Shown one piece after another: positions 37,561 to 49,614 of a stretch of 64,000 nt of DNA. The number at the start of each line of letters is the position of its first letter. The stretch's first letter is position 1. The translations under genes and the position numbers were made by a program. The notes beneath the pieces are model-generated. The model ran no database searches. It had not been told where the DNA came from and saw only the letters and a program-made list of their open reading frames with translations. This DNA comes from Hydractinia symbiolongicarpus (lineage: Eukaryota > Cnidaria > Hydrozoa > Anthoathecata > Hydractiniidae): NCBI RefSeq assembly GCF_029227915.1, contig NC_079883.1:32490001-32554000 (forward strand), given 5' to 3'.

Positions 37561-40500
37561 AAGTCATGGAAATGTAGTTTTTGAAACTGTCGCTATTTCT
37601 TCAGCGCGCGATAACGGATAGGATTGGTCCCACAGTAAAGAATGACTTATTTATCTAAACTCTTAAATGAAGCGCTACCACAGCGGCCAGTGTAATCGCT
37701 TAGTTCCGGCAAGCACGTCAAATTAAGAAGAATGTTATTTCTTGGAGTCCAATTGTCTCACTTTCACATTTATAAGGTCACAGTCCATAATCAGTTTAAT
37801 TAAGTCCCACAGTCAATCGCTTCACTTTTAAAAGCCATACCACCTAGTAATATCAGAAAAATTTCGCTAAATACATGTTGGTACGAATATGTGACCCAAC
37901 CGTTGTAACTCAAACGGATTGACACAGTTAGAAAGTCAAAGAAGTGTAGTTTTTGAAACTGTCGCTATTTCTTCAGCGTGCGATAATAGACAGGATTGGT
38001 CCCACAATAAAGAACGACTCATTTATCTAAATTTTTAAATGAAGCGCTACCACAACGCCTAGTGTAATCGTTGATTTCCGTCAATCACGTCAAATTAAGA
38101 AGAATGTTATTTCTTGGAGTCCAATTGTCTCATTTTTCACATTTATCTGGTCACAGTCCAAAGTTAGTTTAATTAAGTCCCACAGTCAATCGTTTCATTG
38201 TCAAAAGCGATGCAACCTAGTAATATTAAAAAAATATCACTAAATATATGTTGGTACGAATATGTGACACAACCGTTGAAACTCAAACGGATTGACACCG
38301 TTAGAAAGTCAATGAAATGTAGTTTTTGAAACTGTCGCTATTTCCGCAGCGCGCGATAACGTCTAGGATTGGTCCCACAATAAAAAAAATGACTTTTTTT
38401 ATCCTAATTCTTAAATCAAGCGCTACCACAGAGCCCAGTGTAATCGCTGAGTTTCCGCAATCATGTCAAATTATGAAGAATGTTATTTCTTGGAGTCCAA
38501 TTGTCTCCTTTATCACATTTATCAAGTGACAGTCGAAAGTTAGTTCAATTAAGTCCCACAGTCAATTGTTTCACTGTTAAAAGCGATGCAACCTAGTAAT
38601 ATCAGATAAATATCGCTAAATACATGATGGTACGAATATGTGACCCAAACGTTGTAACGCAAACGGCCTGACAGCGTTAGAAAGTCAATGAAATGTAGTT
38701 TTTGAAACTCTCTCTATTTCTTCAGCGCAGGATAACGGCTAGGATTGGTCCCACAGTAAGAAATGACTTATTTATCTAAGTTTTTAAATGAAGCGCTACC
38801 ACAGCGCCCAGTGTTCTCGCTGAGTTCCGGCAATCACGCCAAATTAAGAAGAATGTTTTTTCTTTGAGTCCAATTGTCTCATTTATCACATTTATCAGGT
38901 CACAGTCCAAAGTTAGTTCAATTAAGTCCCACAGTCAATCATTTCATTGTTAAAAGCGATGCAACCTAGTAATATCAGAAAAATATAGCTAAATACATGT
39001 TGGTGCGAATATATGACCCAACCGTTGTAACTCAAACGGACTGACACCGTTAGAAAGTCAATGAAATGTAGTTTTCGAAACTGTTGCTATTTCCTCAGCG
39101 CGCGATAACGTCTAGGATTGGTCCCACAATAAAAAAATGACTTTTTTTATCTTAATTCTTAAATGAAGCGCTACCACAGAGCCAAGTGTAATCGATGAGT
39201 TTCCGCATTCATGTCAAATTATTAAGAATGTTATTTCTTGTAGTCCAATTGTCTCCTTTATCACATTTATCAGGTGACAGTCCAAAGTTAGTTCAATTAA
39301 GTCCCACAGTCAATCGTTTCATAGTTAAAAGCGATGCAACCTAGTAATATTAGAAAAATATCGCTAAATTCATAATGGTACCAATATGTGACCCAACCGT
39401 TGTAATTTAAACGGATTGACACCGTTAGAAAGTCAAAGAAGTGTAGTTTTTGAAACTGTCTCTATTTCTTCAGCGCGGGATAACGGCTAGGATTGGTCCC
39501 ACAGTAAGAAATGACTTATTTATCTAAGTTTTTAAATAAAGCGCTACCACAGCGCCCAGTGTAATCGCTGAGTTCCGGCAATCATATCAAATTAAGAAGA
39601 ATGTTATTTCTTGGAGCCCAATTTCCTCATTTATCACATTTATCAGGTCACAGTCCAAAGTTAGTTCAATTAAGTCCCACAGTCAATCGTTTCATAGTTA
39701 AAAGCGATGCAACCTAGTAATATCAGAAAAATATCGCTAAATACATGTTGGTCCTTTTTTGTGACCAAACTGTTGTAACTGAAATGGACTGACACCGTTA
39801 GAAAGTCAATGAAATGTAGTTCTTGAAACTGTCGCTATTTCTTTAGCGCGCGATAACGGCTACGATTGGTCCCAAAATAAAAAAATGAATTTTTTATCTT
39901 AATTCTTAAATGAAGCGCTACCAGAGAGCCCAGTGTAATCGCTGAGTTTCGGCAATCATATCAAATTAACAAGAATGTTATTTCTTGGAGTCCAATTGTC
40001 TCATTTATCACATTTATCAGGTCACAGTCCAAAGTTAGTTCAATTAAGTCCCACAGTCAATCGTTTCATTGTGAAAAGCAATGCAACCTAGTAATATCAA
40101 AAAAATATCGCTAAATACATGTTGGTACGAATATGTGACACAACCGTTAAAACTCAAACGGACTGACACCGTTAGAAAGTCAATGAAATGTAGTTTTCGA
40201 AACTGTCGCTATTTTCTCAGCGCGCGATAACGTCTAGGATTGGTCCCACAATAAAAAAATCACTTTTTTTATCTTAATTCTTAAATGAAACGTTACCACA
40301 GTGCCAAGTGTAATCGATGAGTTTCCGCAATCATGTCAAATTATGAAGAATGTTATTTCTTGTAGTCCAATTGTCTCCTTTATCACATTTATCAGGTGAC
40401 AGTCCAAAGTTAGTTCAATTAAGTCCCACAGTCAATCGTTTCATAGTTAAAAGCGATGCAACCTAGTAATATTAGAAAAATATCGCTAAATACATGTTGG

Positions 40501-41429
40501 TACGAATATGTGACCCAACCGTTGTAACTCAAACGGATTGACACCGTCAGAAAGTCAAAGAAGTGTAGTTTTTGAAACTGTCGCTATTTCTTCAGCGTGC
40601 GATAATGGATAGGATTGGTCCCACAGTAAAGAACGAGTCATTTATCTAAATTTTTAAATGAAGCGCTACCACAACGACCAGTGTAATCGCTGAGTTCCGG
40701 CAATCACGTCAAATTAAGAAGAATGTTTCTTCTTGGAGTCCAATTGTCTCATTTTTCACATTTATCAGATCACAGTCCAAAGTTAGTTCAATTAAGTCCC
40801 ACAGTCAATCGTTTCATTGTCAAAAGCTATGCAACCTAGTAATATCAAAAAAATATCGCTAAATACATGTTGTTACGAATATGTGACCCAAACGTTGTAA
40901 CTCAAATGGCCTGACAGCGTTAGAAAGTCAATGAAATGTAGTTTTTGAAACTATTGCTATTTCTTCAGCGCGTGCTAACGGCTAGGATTGGTCCCACAGT
41001 AAAAAAATGACTTTTTTTAGCTTAATTTTTAATTGAAGCGCTACCACAGCGCCAAGTGTAATCGCTGAGTTCCGGCAATCGCGCGAAATTAAGAAGAATG
41101 TTATTTCTTGGAGTCCAATTGTCTCATTTATCACATTTATCAGGTCACAGTCCAAAGTTAGTTCAATTAAGTCCCACAGTCAATCATTTCTTTGTTAAAA
41201 GCGATGCAACCTAGTAATATCAGAAAAATATAGCTAAATACATGTTGGTGCGAATATATGACCCAACCGTTGTAACTCAAACGGACTGACACCGTTAGAA
41301 AGTCAATAAAGTGTAGTTTTTGAAACTGTCTCTATTTCTTCAGCGCAGGATAACGGCTAGGATTGGTCCCACAGTAAGAAATGACTTATTTATCTAAGTT
41401 TTTTAATGAACCGCTACCACAGCGTCCAG

Positions 41430-41602
41430 AAAAATTCTATGAAAACATAATGAAGGATCAAATCATGTCTTTCATAGAATCGAAACTTTCAATATTTTTG
41501 TCAGCCTATCGGAAAAACTATAACACACAGCATGTCTTAATTCGTTTACTAGAAGAATGGAAAAAAAACTTGATAAGAATTACGTGGTTGGTGCAGTCTT
41601 AA
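41430..41602 (+). pseudogene. N-terminal piece of the LINE reverse transcriptase, out of frame with the rest
   Basis: This frame encodes a segment with SAYRKNYNTQHVLIRLLEE, the finger-region signature that precedes catalytic motif A in LINE reverse transcriptases. It runs one frame away from the main reading frame and terminates at 41602. The two frames overlap at the A-rich run around 41556-41565, after which only the other frame carries family-like sequence. A one-base loss or gain near 41557-41578 has therefore broken the gene. An open frame reaching back to 41381 begins in satellite sequence, so its ATG is fortuitous. Confidence 0.85.
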
Positions 41603-42717
41603 TGGATCTATCAAAAGCATTCGATTGTGTGCCACATGATTTACTAATCGCTAAACTTGAGGCATATGGATTTGAAATTAATGCCCTGAAATTTGTCCTG
41701 TCATACCTAACAAATAGAGAACAATCTACTCGTATAAACGGACACTACAGTCTTTTCCAAATGATTCTTTCAGGCGTGCCGCAAGGATCAATCTTAGGCC
41801 CGATAATTTTTAATATTTTTCTTAACGATATTTTTCTTTTTATAACCAGAAGTGACCTACACAACTATGCTGATGATAATACATTGTCAAGCTTTTCCAA
41901 TTCAATTCCAAACCTCATTAAAATTTTAGAAGGTGAGTCTGAGCAGGCGTTAGCATGGCTACATGAAAATAAAATGATTGCTAACCCTGACAAATTTCAA
42001 TGCATTATAATCAGCAAAGATAGGATAGAAAACACAAGTAGTAAACTGATAAGAATCGGAGATAAAAACATATATTCGCAAGACACAGTCAAACTGTTAG
42101 GAGTTAAAATTGACAATAACCTTAGATTTGATCAGCACTTAAATGAGGTTTGCAAGAAAGCATCTGCGCAACTAAATGCTTTGTATAGATTTAAAAACAT
42201 ACTTCCTTTTAAAGCTAAGAGTGTCTTAGCAGAAAGTTTTGTGTATTCAAACTTTAACTACTGTCCACTTATTTGGAATTTCTCATCTTCAAAATCACTT
42301 TCTAGGGTCGAAAAACTCCATAAGCGAGCCCTAAAATTTGTAGATAGCGGATATTCAGAGAGAAAAGAAAGGTACATTTCTACCAAGAACAAAAGTAACT
42401 ACATGAAAATTATGCGAATACGAAATCTATGTATAGAGATTTTTAAATCTCTTAATAATTTAAATCCGCCATTTATGTTAGACATCTTTCAACGCAGCGA
42501 AACAAACAGGCCAGTACGAAGTCAATATTTAAATAATCTTAAAACATTGAACTTTAATACAAAAAATTTTGGGGAAAAATGTCTTCGCTCATTGGGGCCT
42601 AAAATTTGGAATACTTTACCTTCCGAATTGAAAAGTTGTAACAGCCTTAAAAAATTTAAAACGAAACTAAAGGAGTATGATTTCAGTCACTCGGTCTATT
42701 TAAATATTTTTTCTTAA
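41557..42717 (+). CDS. Reverse transcriptase, C-terminal portion (LINE ORF2 fragment)
   Basis: The frame encodes 386 residues of a non-LTR retrotransposon RNA-directed DNA polymerase, which would copy element RNA into DNA at a nicked chromosomal target. Visible motifs in order are motif A LMDLSKAFD (residues 15-23, catalytic Asp 17), GVPQGSILGP (73-82), the active-site YADD (104-107), the thumb-side LGVKIDNNLRF (181-191), and the C-terminal NYCPLIWNF (234-242), VEKLHKRALKFV (251-262) and a LRSLGPKIWNTLPSELK stretch typical of the end of this protein group. All three catalytic aspartates are intact and there is no internal stop. The ATG at 41557 is only the first one after a frameshift. The true protein would start far upstream, so this is a fragment and unlikely to be active on its own. 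A TAA ends it at 42715-42717. Confidence 0.92.
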   Translation: MEKKLDKNYVVGAVLMDLSKAFDCVPHDLLIAKLEAYGFEINALKFVLSYLTNREQSTRINGHYSLFQMILSGVPQGSILGPIIFNIFLNDIFLFITRSDLHNYADDNTLSSFSNSIPNLIKILEGESEQALAWLHENKMIANPDKFQCIIISKDRIENTSSKLIRIGDKNIYSQDTVKLLGVKIDNNLRFDQHLNEVCKKASAQLNALYRFKNILPFKAKSVLAESFVYSNFNYCPLIWNFSSSKSLSRVEKLHKRALKFVDSGYSERKERYISTKNKSNYMKIMRIRNLCIEIFKSLNNLNPPFMLDIFQRSETNRPVRSQYLNNLKTLNFNTKNFGEKCLRSLGPKIWNTLPSELKSCNSLKKFKTKLKEYDFSHSVYLNIFS

Positions 42718-42880
42718 TTTTTATACATTTTTCATAAAACCATAAACAAATTTTTGTCGGATTTGATTAGTTTCCTGTATATTTATAAGTATGTATTTAT
42801 TTATTTTTTTATATCAGGAAGCTATATGTACATAGTTATTTCTCCGACGTTAAATAAATTAAGAAGAAGAAGAAGAAGAA
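42718..42880 (+). other. 3' untranslated region and (AAG)n tail of the LINE
   Basis: About 140 bp of AT-rich sequence follow the stop codon, then an AAG microsatellite of about seven units (42861-42881). The next satellite base continues the monomer exactly where it was interrupted at 41429. An open frame at 42754-43023 spans the tail and satellite and is not a gene. Confidence 0.85.
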
Positions 42881-43106
42881 GTGTAATCGCTGAGTTCCGG
42901 CAATCATGTCAAATTAAGGAGAATGTTATTTCTTGGAGCCCAATTTCCTCATTTATCACATTAATCAGGTCACACTCCAAAGTTAGTTCAATTAAGTCCC
43001 ACAGTCAATCGTTTCACTGTTAAAATCGATGCAACCGAGTAATATCAGATAAATATCGCTAAATACATGTTGGTACGAATATTTGACCCAACCGTTGAAA
43101 CTCAAC

Positions 43107-44618
43107 CGGACTGACACCGTTAGAAAGTCAATGAAATGTAGTTCTTGAAACTGGGGCTATTTTTTTAGCGCGCAATAACGGCTACGATTGGTCCCACAAT
43201 AAAAAAATGACTTTTTTATCTTAATTCTTAAATCAAGCGTTACCAGAGAGCCCAGTGTAATCGCTGAGTTTCGGAAATCATGTCAAATTAACAAGAATGT
43301 TATTTTTTGAAGTCCAATTGTCTCATTTGTCACATTTATCAGGTCACAGTCCAAAGTTAGTTCAATTAAGTCCCACAGTCAATCGTTTCATAGTTAAAAG
43401 CGATGCAACCTAGTAATATCAGAAAAATATCGCTAAATACATGTTGGTACGTATTTGTGACCAAACCGTTGTAACTGAAATGAACTGCCACCGTTAGAAA
43501 GTCATGGAAATATAGTTTTTGAAACTATCGCTATTTCTTCAGCGCGCGATAAAGGATAGGATTGGTCCCACAGTAAAGAATGACTTATTTATCTAAACTC
43601 TTAAATGAAGCGCTACCACAGCGGCCAGTGTAACCGCTAAGTTCCGGCAATCACGTCAAATTAAGAATAATGTTTTTTCTTCGAGTCCAATTGTCTCATT
43701 TTTCACATTTATCAGGTCACAGTCCAAAGTTAGTTCAATTAAGTCCCACAGTCAATCGTTTCATTGTCAAAAGCAATGCAACCTAGTAATATCAAAAAAT
43801 ATTGCTAAATACATGTTGATACGAATAAGTGACTCAACCGTTGAAACTCAAACGGACTGACACCGTTAGAAAGTCAATGAAATGTAGTTCTTGAAACTGG
43901 GGCTATTTTTTTAGCGCGCAATAACGGCTACGATTGGTCCCACAATAAAAAAATGACTTTTTTATCTTAATTCTTAAATCAAGCGTTACCAGAGAGCCCA
44001 GTGTAATCGCTGAGTTTCGGAAATCATGTCAAATTAACAAGAATGTTATTTTTTGAAGTCCAATTGTCTCATTTGTCACATTTATCAGGTCACAGTCCAA
44101 AGTTAGTTCAATTAAGTCCCACAGTCAATCGTTTCATAGTTAAAAGCGATGCAACCTAGTAATATCAGAAAAATATCGCTAAATACATGTTGGTACGTAT
44201 TTGTGACCAAACCGTTGTAACTGAAATGAACTGCCACCGTTAGAAAGTCATGGAAATATAGTTTTTGAAACTATCGCTATTTCTTCAGCGCGCGATAAAG
44301 GATAGGATTGGTCCCACAGTAAAGAATGACTTATTTATCTAAACTCTTAAATGAAGCGCTACCACAGCGGCCAGTGTAACCGCTAAGTTCCGGCAATCAC
44401 GTCAAATTAAGAATAATGTTTTTTCTTCGAGTCCAATTGTCTCATTTTTCACATTTATCAGGTCACAGTCCAAAGTTAGTTCAATTAAGTCCCACAGTCA
44501 ATCGTTTCATTGTCAAAAGCAATGCAACCTAGTAATATCAAAAAATATTGCTAAATACATGTTGATACGAATAAGTGACTCAACCGTTGAAACTCAAACG
44601 GACTGACACCGTTAGAAA
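43107..44618. repeat. Tandem 2-monomer duplication (746 bp), copies apparently identical
   Basis: The copies begin at 43107 and 43853. Reading both through GAAACTGGGGCTATTTTTTT, AAATCAAGCGTTACCAGAG, TAACCGCTAAGTTCC and GAATAAGTGACTCAACCG I found no difference. Homology ends at 43106/43852 on the left (CAACCGG versus CAAACGG) and near 44618 on the right (GAAATCAATG versus GAAAGTCAATG). It lies just downstream of the LINE insertion and is one of the youngest events in the window. Confidence 0.93.
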
Positions 44619-46759
44619 TCAATGAAATGTAGTTTTCGAAACTGTCGCTATTTCCTCAGCGCGCAATAACGTCTAGGATTGGTCTCACATTAAAAAAATG
44701 ACTTTTTTTATCTTAATTCTTAAATGAAGCGTTACCACAGAGCCAAGTGTAATCGATGAGTTTCCGCAATCATGTCAAATTATGAAGAATGTTATTTCTT
44801 GTAGTCCAATTGTCTCCTTTAACACATTTATCAGGTGACAGTCCAAAGTTAGTTTAATTAAGTCAAACAGTCAATCGTTTCATAGTTAAAAGCGATGCAA
44901 CCTAGTAATATCAGAAAAATATCGCTAAATACATGTTGGTACGTATTTGTGACCAAACCGTTGTAACTGAAATGGACTGACACCGTTTGAAAGTCATGGA
45001 AATATAGTTTTTGAAACTGTCGCTATTTCTTCAGCGCGCGATAAAGGATAGGATTGGTCCCACAGTAAAGAATGACTTATTTATATAAACTCTTAAATGA
45101 AGCGCTACCACAGCGGCCAGTGTGATCGCTAAGTTCCGGCAATCACGTCAAATTAAGAAGAATGTTTTTTCTTCGAGTCCAATTGTCTCATTTTTCACAT
45201 TTATCAGTTCACTGTCCAAAGTTAGTTCAATTAAGTCCCACAGTCAATCGTTTCACTGTTAAAAACGATGCAACCTAGTAATATCAGATAAATATCGCTA
45301 AATAAATGTTGGTACGAATATTTGACCCAACCGTTGAAACTCAACCGGACTGACACCGTTAGAAAGTCAATGAAATGTAGCTCTTGAAACTGTCGCTTTT
45401 CTTTAGCGCGCGATAACGGCTACGATTGGTCCCACAATAAAAAAATGACTTTTTTTATCTTAATTCTTAAATGAAGCGCTACCACAGAGCCCAGTGTAAT
45501 CGCTGAGTTTCCGCAATCATGTCAAATTATGAAGAATGTTATTTCTTGGAGTCCAATTGTCTCCTTTATCACATTTATCAGGTGACAGTCCAACGTTAGT
45601 TCAATTAAGTCCCACAGTCAATTGTTTCACTGTTAAAAGCGATGCAACCTAGTAATATCAGATAAATATCGCTAAATACATGTTGGTACGAATATTTGAC
45701 CCAACCGTTGAAACTCAACCGGATGACACCGTTAGAAAGTCAATGAAATGTAGTTCTTGAATTTGTCGCTATTTCTTTAGCGCGCGATAACCGTTACGAT
45801 TGGTCCCACAATAAAAAATGAATTTTTTATCTTAGTTCTTAAGTGAAGCGCTACCAGAGAGCCCAGTGTAATCGCTGAGTTTCGGCAATCATGTCAAATT
45901 ATGAAGAATGTTATTTCTTGGAGTCCAATTGTCTCATTTATCAGATTTATCAGGTCACAGTCCAAAGTTAGGTCAATTAAGTCCCACAGTCAATCGTTTC
46001 ATAGTTAAAAGCCATGCAACCTAGTAATATCAGAAAAATATCGCTAAATACATGTTGGTACGTATTTGTGACCAAACCGTTGTAACTGAAATGGACTGAC
46101 ACCGTTAGAAAGTCATGGAAATGTAGTTTTTGAAACTGTCGCTATTTCTTCAGCGCTTGATAAAGGATAGGATTGGTCCCACAGTAAAGAATGACTTATT
46201 TATCTAAACTCTTAAATGAAGCGCTACCACAGCGGCCAGTGTAAGCACTAAGTTCCGGCAAGCACGTCAGATTAAGAAGAATGTTTTCTCTTGGAGTCCA
46301 ATTGTCTCATTTATCACATTTATCAGGTCACAGTCCAAAGTTAGTTCAATTAAGTCCCACAGTCAATTGTTTCACTGTTAAAAGCGATGCAACCTAGTAA
46401 TATCAGATAAATATCGCTAAATACATGTTGGTACGAATATTTGACCGAACCGTTGAAACTCAACCGAATTGACACCGTTAGAAAGTCAATGAAATTTAGT
46501 TCATGAAACTGTCGCTATTTCTTTAGCGCGCGATAACGGCTACGATTGGTCCCACAATAAAAAAATGAATTTTTTATCTTAATTCTTAAATGAACGCTAC
46601 CAGAGAGCCCAGTGTAATCGCTGAGTTTCGGCAATCATGTCAAATTAACAAGAATGTTATTTCTTGGAGTCCAATTGTCTCATTTATCACATTTATCAGG
46701 TCACAGTCCAAAGTTAGTTCAATTAAGTCCCACAGTCAATCGTTTCATAGTTAAAAGCG

Positions 46760-48470
46760 ATGCAACCTAGTAATATCAGATAAATATCGCTAAATACATG
46801 TTGGTACGAATATTTGACCCAACCGTTGAAACTAAACCGGATTGACACCGTTAGAAAGTCAATGAAATTTAGTTCTTGAAACTGTCGCTATTTCTTTAGC
46901 GCGCGATAACGGCTACGATTGGTCCCACAATAGAAAAATGAATTTTTTATCTTAATTCTTAAATGAAGGGCTACCAGAGAGCCCAGTGTAATCGCTGAGT
47001 TTCGGCAATCATGTCAAATTAACAAGAATGTTATTTCTTGGAGTCCAATTGTCTCATTTATCACATTTATCAGGTCACAGTCCAAAGTTAGTTCAATTAA
47101 GTCCCACAGTCAATCGTTTCATAGTTAAAAGCGATGCAACCTAGTAGTATCAGAAAAATATCGCTAAATACATGTTGGTACGTATTTTGTGACCAAACCG
47201 TTGTAACTGAAATGAACTGACACCGTTAGAAAGTCATGGAAATGTAGTTTTTGAAACTGTCTCTATTTCTTCAGCGCGGGATAACGGCTAGGATTAATCC
47301 CACAGTAAGAAATGACTTATTTATCTAAGTTTTTAAATGAACCGCTACGACAGCGCCCAGTGTAATCGCTAAGTTCCGGCAATCACGTCAAATTAAGAAG
47401 AATGTTTTTTCTTCGAGTCCAATTGTCTCATTTATCACATTTATCAGGTGATAGTCCTAAGTTAGTTCAATTAAGTCCCACAGTCAAACGTTTCATAGTT
47501 AAAAGCGATACAACCTAGTAATATTAGAAAAATATTGCTAAATACATGTTGGTACGAATATGTGACCCAACCGTTGTAACTCAAACGGATTGACACCGTT
47601 AGAAAGTCAAAGAAGTGTAGTTTTTGAAGCTGTCTCTATTTCTTCAGCGCGGGATAACGGCTAGGATTGGTCCCACAGTAAGAAATCACTTATTTATCTA
47701 AGTTTTTAAATAAAGCGCTACCACAGCGCCCAGTGTAATCGCTGTGTTCCGGCAATCATGTCAAATTAAAAAGAATGTTATTTCTTGGAGCCCAATTTCC
47801 TCATTTATCACATTTATCAGGTCACAGTCCAAAGTTAGTTCAATTAAGTCCCACTGTCAATCGTTTCACTGTTAAAAACGATGCAACCTAGTAATATCAG
47901 AAAAATATAGCTAAATACATGTTGGTGCGAATATATGACCCAACCGTTGTAACTCAAACGGACTGACACCGTTAGAAAGTCAATGAAATGTAGTTTTTGA
48001 AACTTTCTCTATTTCTTCAGCGCGAGATAACGGCTAGGATTGGTCCCACAGTAAGAAATGACATATTTATCTAAGTTTTTAAATGAACCGCTACCACAGC
48101 GCCCAGTGTAATCGCTGAGTTTCGGCAATCATGTCAAATTAACAAGAATGTTATTTCTTGGAGTCCAATTGTCTCATTTATCACATTTATCACGTCACAG
48201 TCCAAAGTTAGTTCAATTAAGTCCCACAGTCAATCGTTTCATAGTTAAAAGCGATGCAACCTAGTAATATCAGAAAAATATCGCTAAATACATGTTGGTA
48301 AGTATTTGTGACCAAACCGTTGTAACTGAAATGGACTGACACTGTTAGAAAGTCATGGAAATGTAGTTTTTGAAACTGTCGCTATTTCTTCAGCGCGCGA
48401 TAAAGGATAGGATTGGTCCCACAGTAAAGAATGTTTTATTTATCTAAACTCTTAAATGAAGCGCTACCAC
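46760..48470. repeat. Satellite block matching 57975-59690 (offset about 11,217 bp, 30 monomers)
   Basis: Shared rare marks are GAAACTAAACCGGATTG, CCTAGTAGTATC, GGATTAATCCCACAG (47291 and 58508), GGTGATAGTCCTAAG and AAAGAATGTTTTATTTATC (48426 and 59643). The match stops at about 48470, where this copy reads GCGCCCAG and the other GCGGCCAG. Confidence 0.82.
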
Positions 48471-49614
48471 AGCGCCCAGTGTAATCGCTGAGTTCCGGCA
48501 ATCATGTCAAATTAAAAAAAAAGAATGTTATTTCTTGGAGCCCAATTTCCTCATTTATCACATTTATCAGGTCACAGTCCAAAGTTAGTTCAATTAAGTC
48601 CCACAGTCAATCGTTTCACTGTTAAAAACGATGGAACCTAGTAATATCAGATAAATATCGCTAAATACATGTTGGTACAAATATTTGACCCAACCGTTGA
48701 AACTCAACCGGACTGACACCGTTAGAAAGTCAATAAAATGTAGTTCTTGAAACTGTCGCTATTTCCTCAGCGCGCAATAACGTCTAGGATTGGTCCCACA
48801 ATTAAAAAATAACTTTTTTTATCTTAATTCTTAACTGAAGCGCTACCACAGAGTCCAGTGTAATCGCTGAGTTTCCGCAATCATGTCAAATTATGAAGAA
48901 TGTTATTTCTTGGAGTCCAATTGTCTCCTTTATCACATTTATCAGGTGACAGTCCAAAGTTAGTTCAATTAAGTCCTACAGTCAATTGTTTCACTGTTAA
49001 AAGCGATGCAACCTAGTAATAGGAGATAAATATCGCTAAATACATGTTGGTACGAATATTTGACCCAACCTTTGAAACTTAAACGGACTGACACCGTTAG
49101 AAAGTCAATGAAATGTAGTTCTTGAAACTGTCGCTATTTCTTTAGCGCACGATAACGGCTAAGATTGGTCCCACAATAAAAAAATGAATTTTTTATCTTA
49201 ATTCTTAAATGAAGCGCTACCAGAGAGCCCAGTGTAATTGCTGAGTTTCGGCAATCATATCAAATTAACAAGAATGTTATTTCTTGGAGTCCAATTGTCT
49301 CATTTATCACATTTATCAGATCACAGTCCAAAGTTAGTTCAATTAAGTCCCACTGTCAATCGTTTCACTGTTAAAAACGATGCAACCTAGTAATATCAGA
49401 AAAATATAGCTAAATACATGTTGGTGCGAATATATGACCCAACCGTTGTAACTCAAACGGACTGACACCGTTAGAAAGTCAATGAAATGTAGTTTTTGAA
49501 ACTTTCTCTATTTCTTCAGCGCGGGATAACGGCTAGGATTGGTCCCACAGTAAGAAATTACTTATTTATCTAAGTTTTTAAATAAAGCGCTACCACAGCG
49601 CCCAGTGTAATCGC

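Larger units (their letters stand above)
32219..41429. repeat. Satellite array, segment 2 (about 25 monomers)
   Basis: The same ~374-bp satellite continues in the same orientation and phase after the transposon. The monomers are a mixture: those related to block F, a patch of the CACTTTCACATTTATAAGG subfamily near 34780-35700 and 37750, and from about 38.1 kb a set with CCTCAGCGCGCGATAACGTC and TGTAGTCCAATTGTCTCC. No gene is present. An open frame at 38326-38529 is satellite sequence with no domain or start context. Confidence 0.97.
41430..42880 (+). mobile_element. 5'-truncated non-LTR retrotransposon (LINE), Jockey/CR1-like group
   Basis: A 1.45-kb insertion breaks one monomer cleanly. Satellite stops after GCGTCCAG at 41429 and resumes with TGTAATCGCTGAG at 42882, so none of the monomer is lost. 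The insert encodes the middle and end of a LINE reverse transcriptase, has about 140 bp of 3' untranslated sequence, and ends in a short (AAG)n tract. The endonuclease part and the start of the reverse transcriptase are missing, as expected from incomplete reverse transcription. There is no convincing target-site duplication (at most AG). The short 3' microsatellite and near absence of duplication recall CR1-type elements. The clade assignment is inferred, not shown. Confidence 0.9.

Noticed and set aside
38326-38529. Open frame of 67 codons in the satellite
   Set aside because: It begins at the AATGAAATGTAG segment present in nearly every monomer and has no protein-like features.
41381-41429. 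ATG and first codons of the open frame entering the LINE
   Set aside because: They lie in satellite sequence upstream of the insertion point, so they are not part of the reverse-transcriptase gene.
42754-43023. Open frame of 89 codons across the LINE tail
   Set aside because: It joins 3' untranslated sequence, the AAG repeat (read as a run of arginines) and satellite. It is a chimera of non-coding parts.
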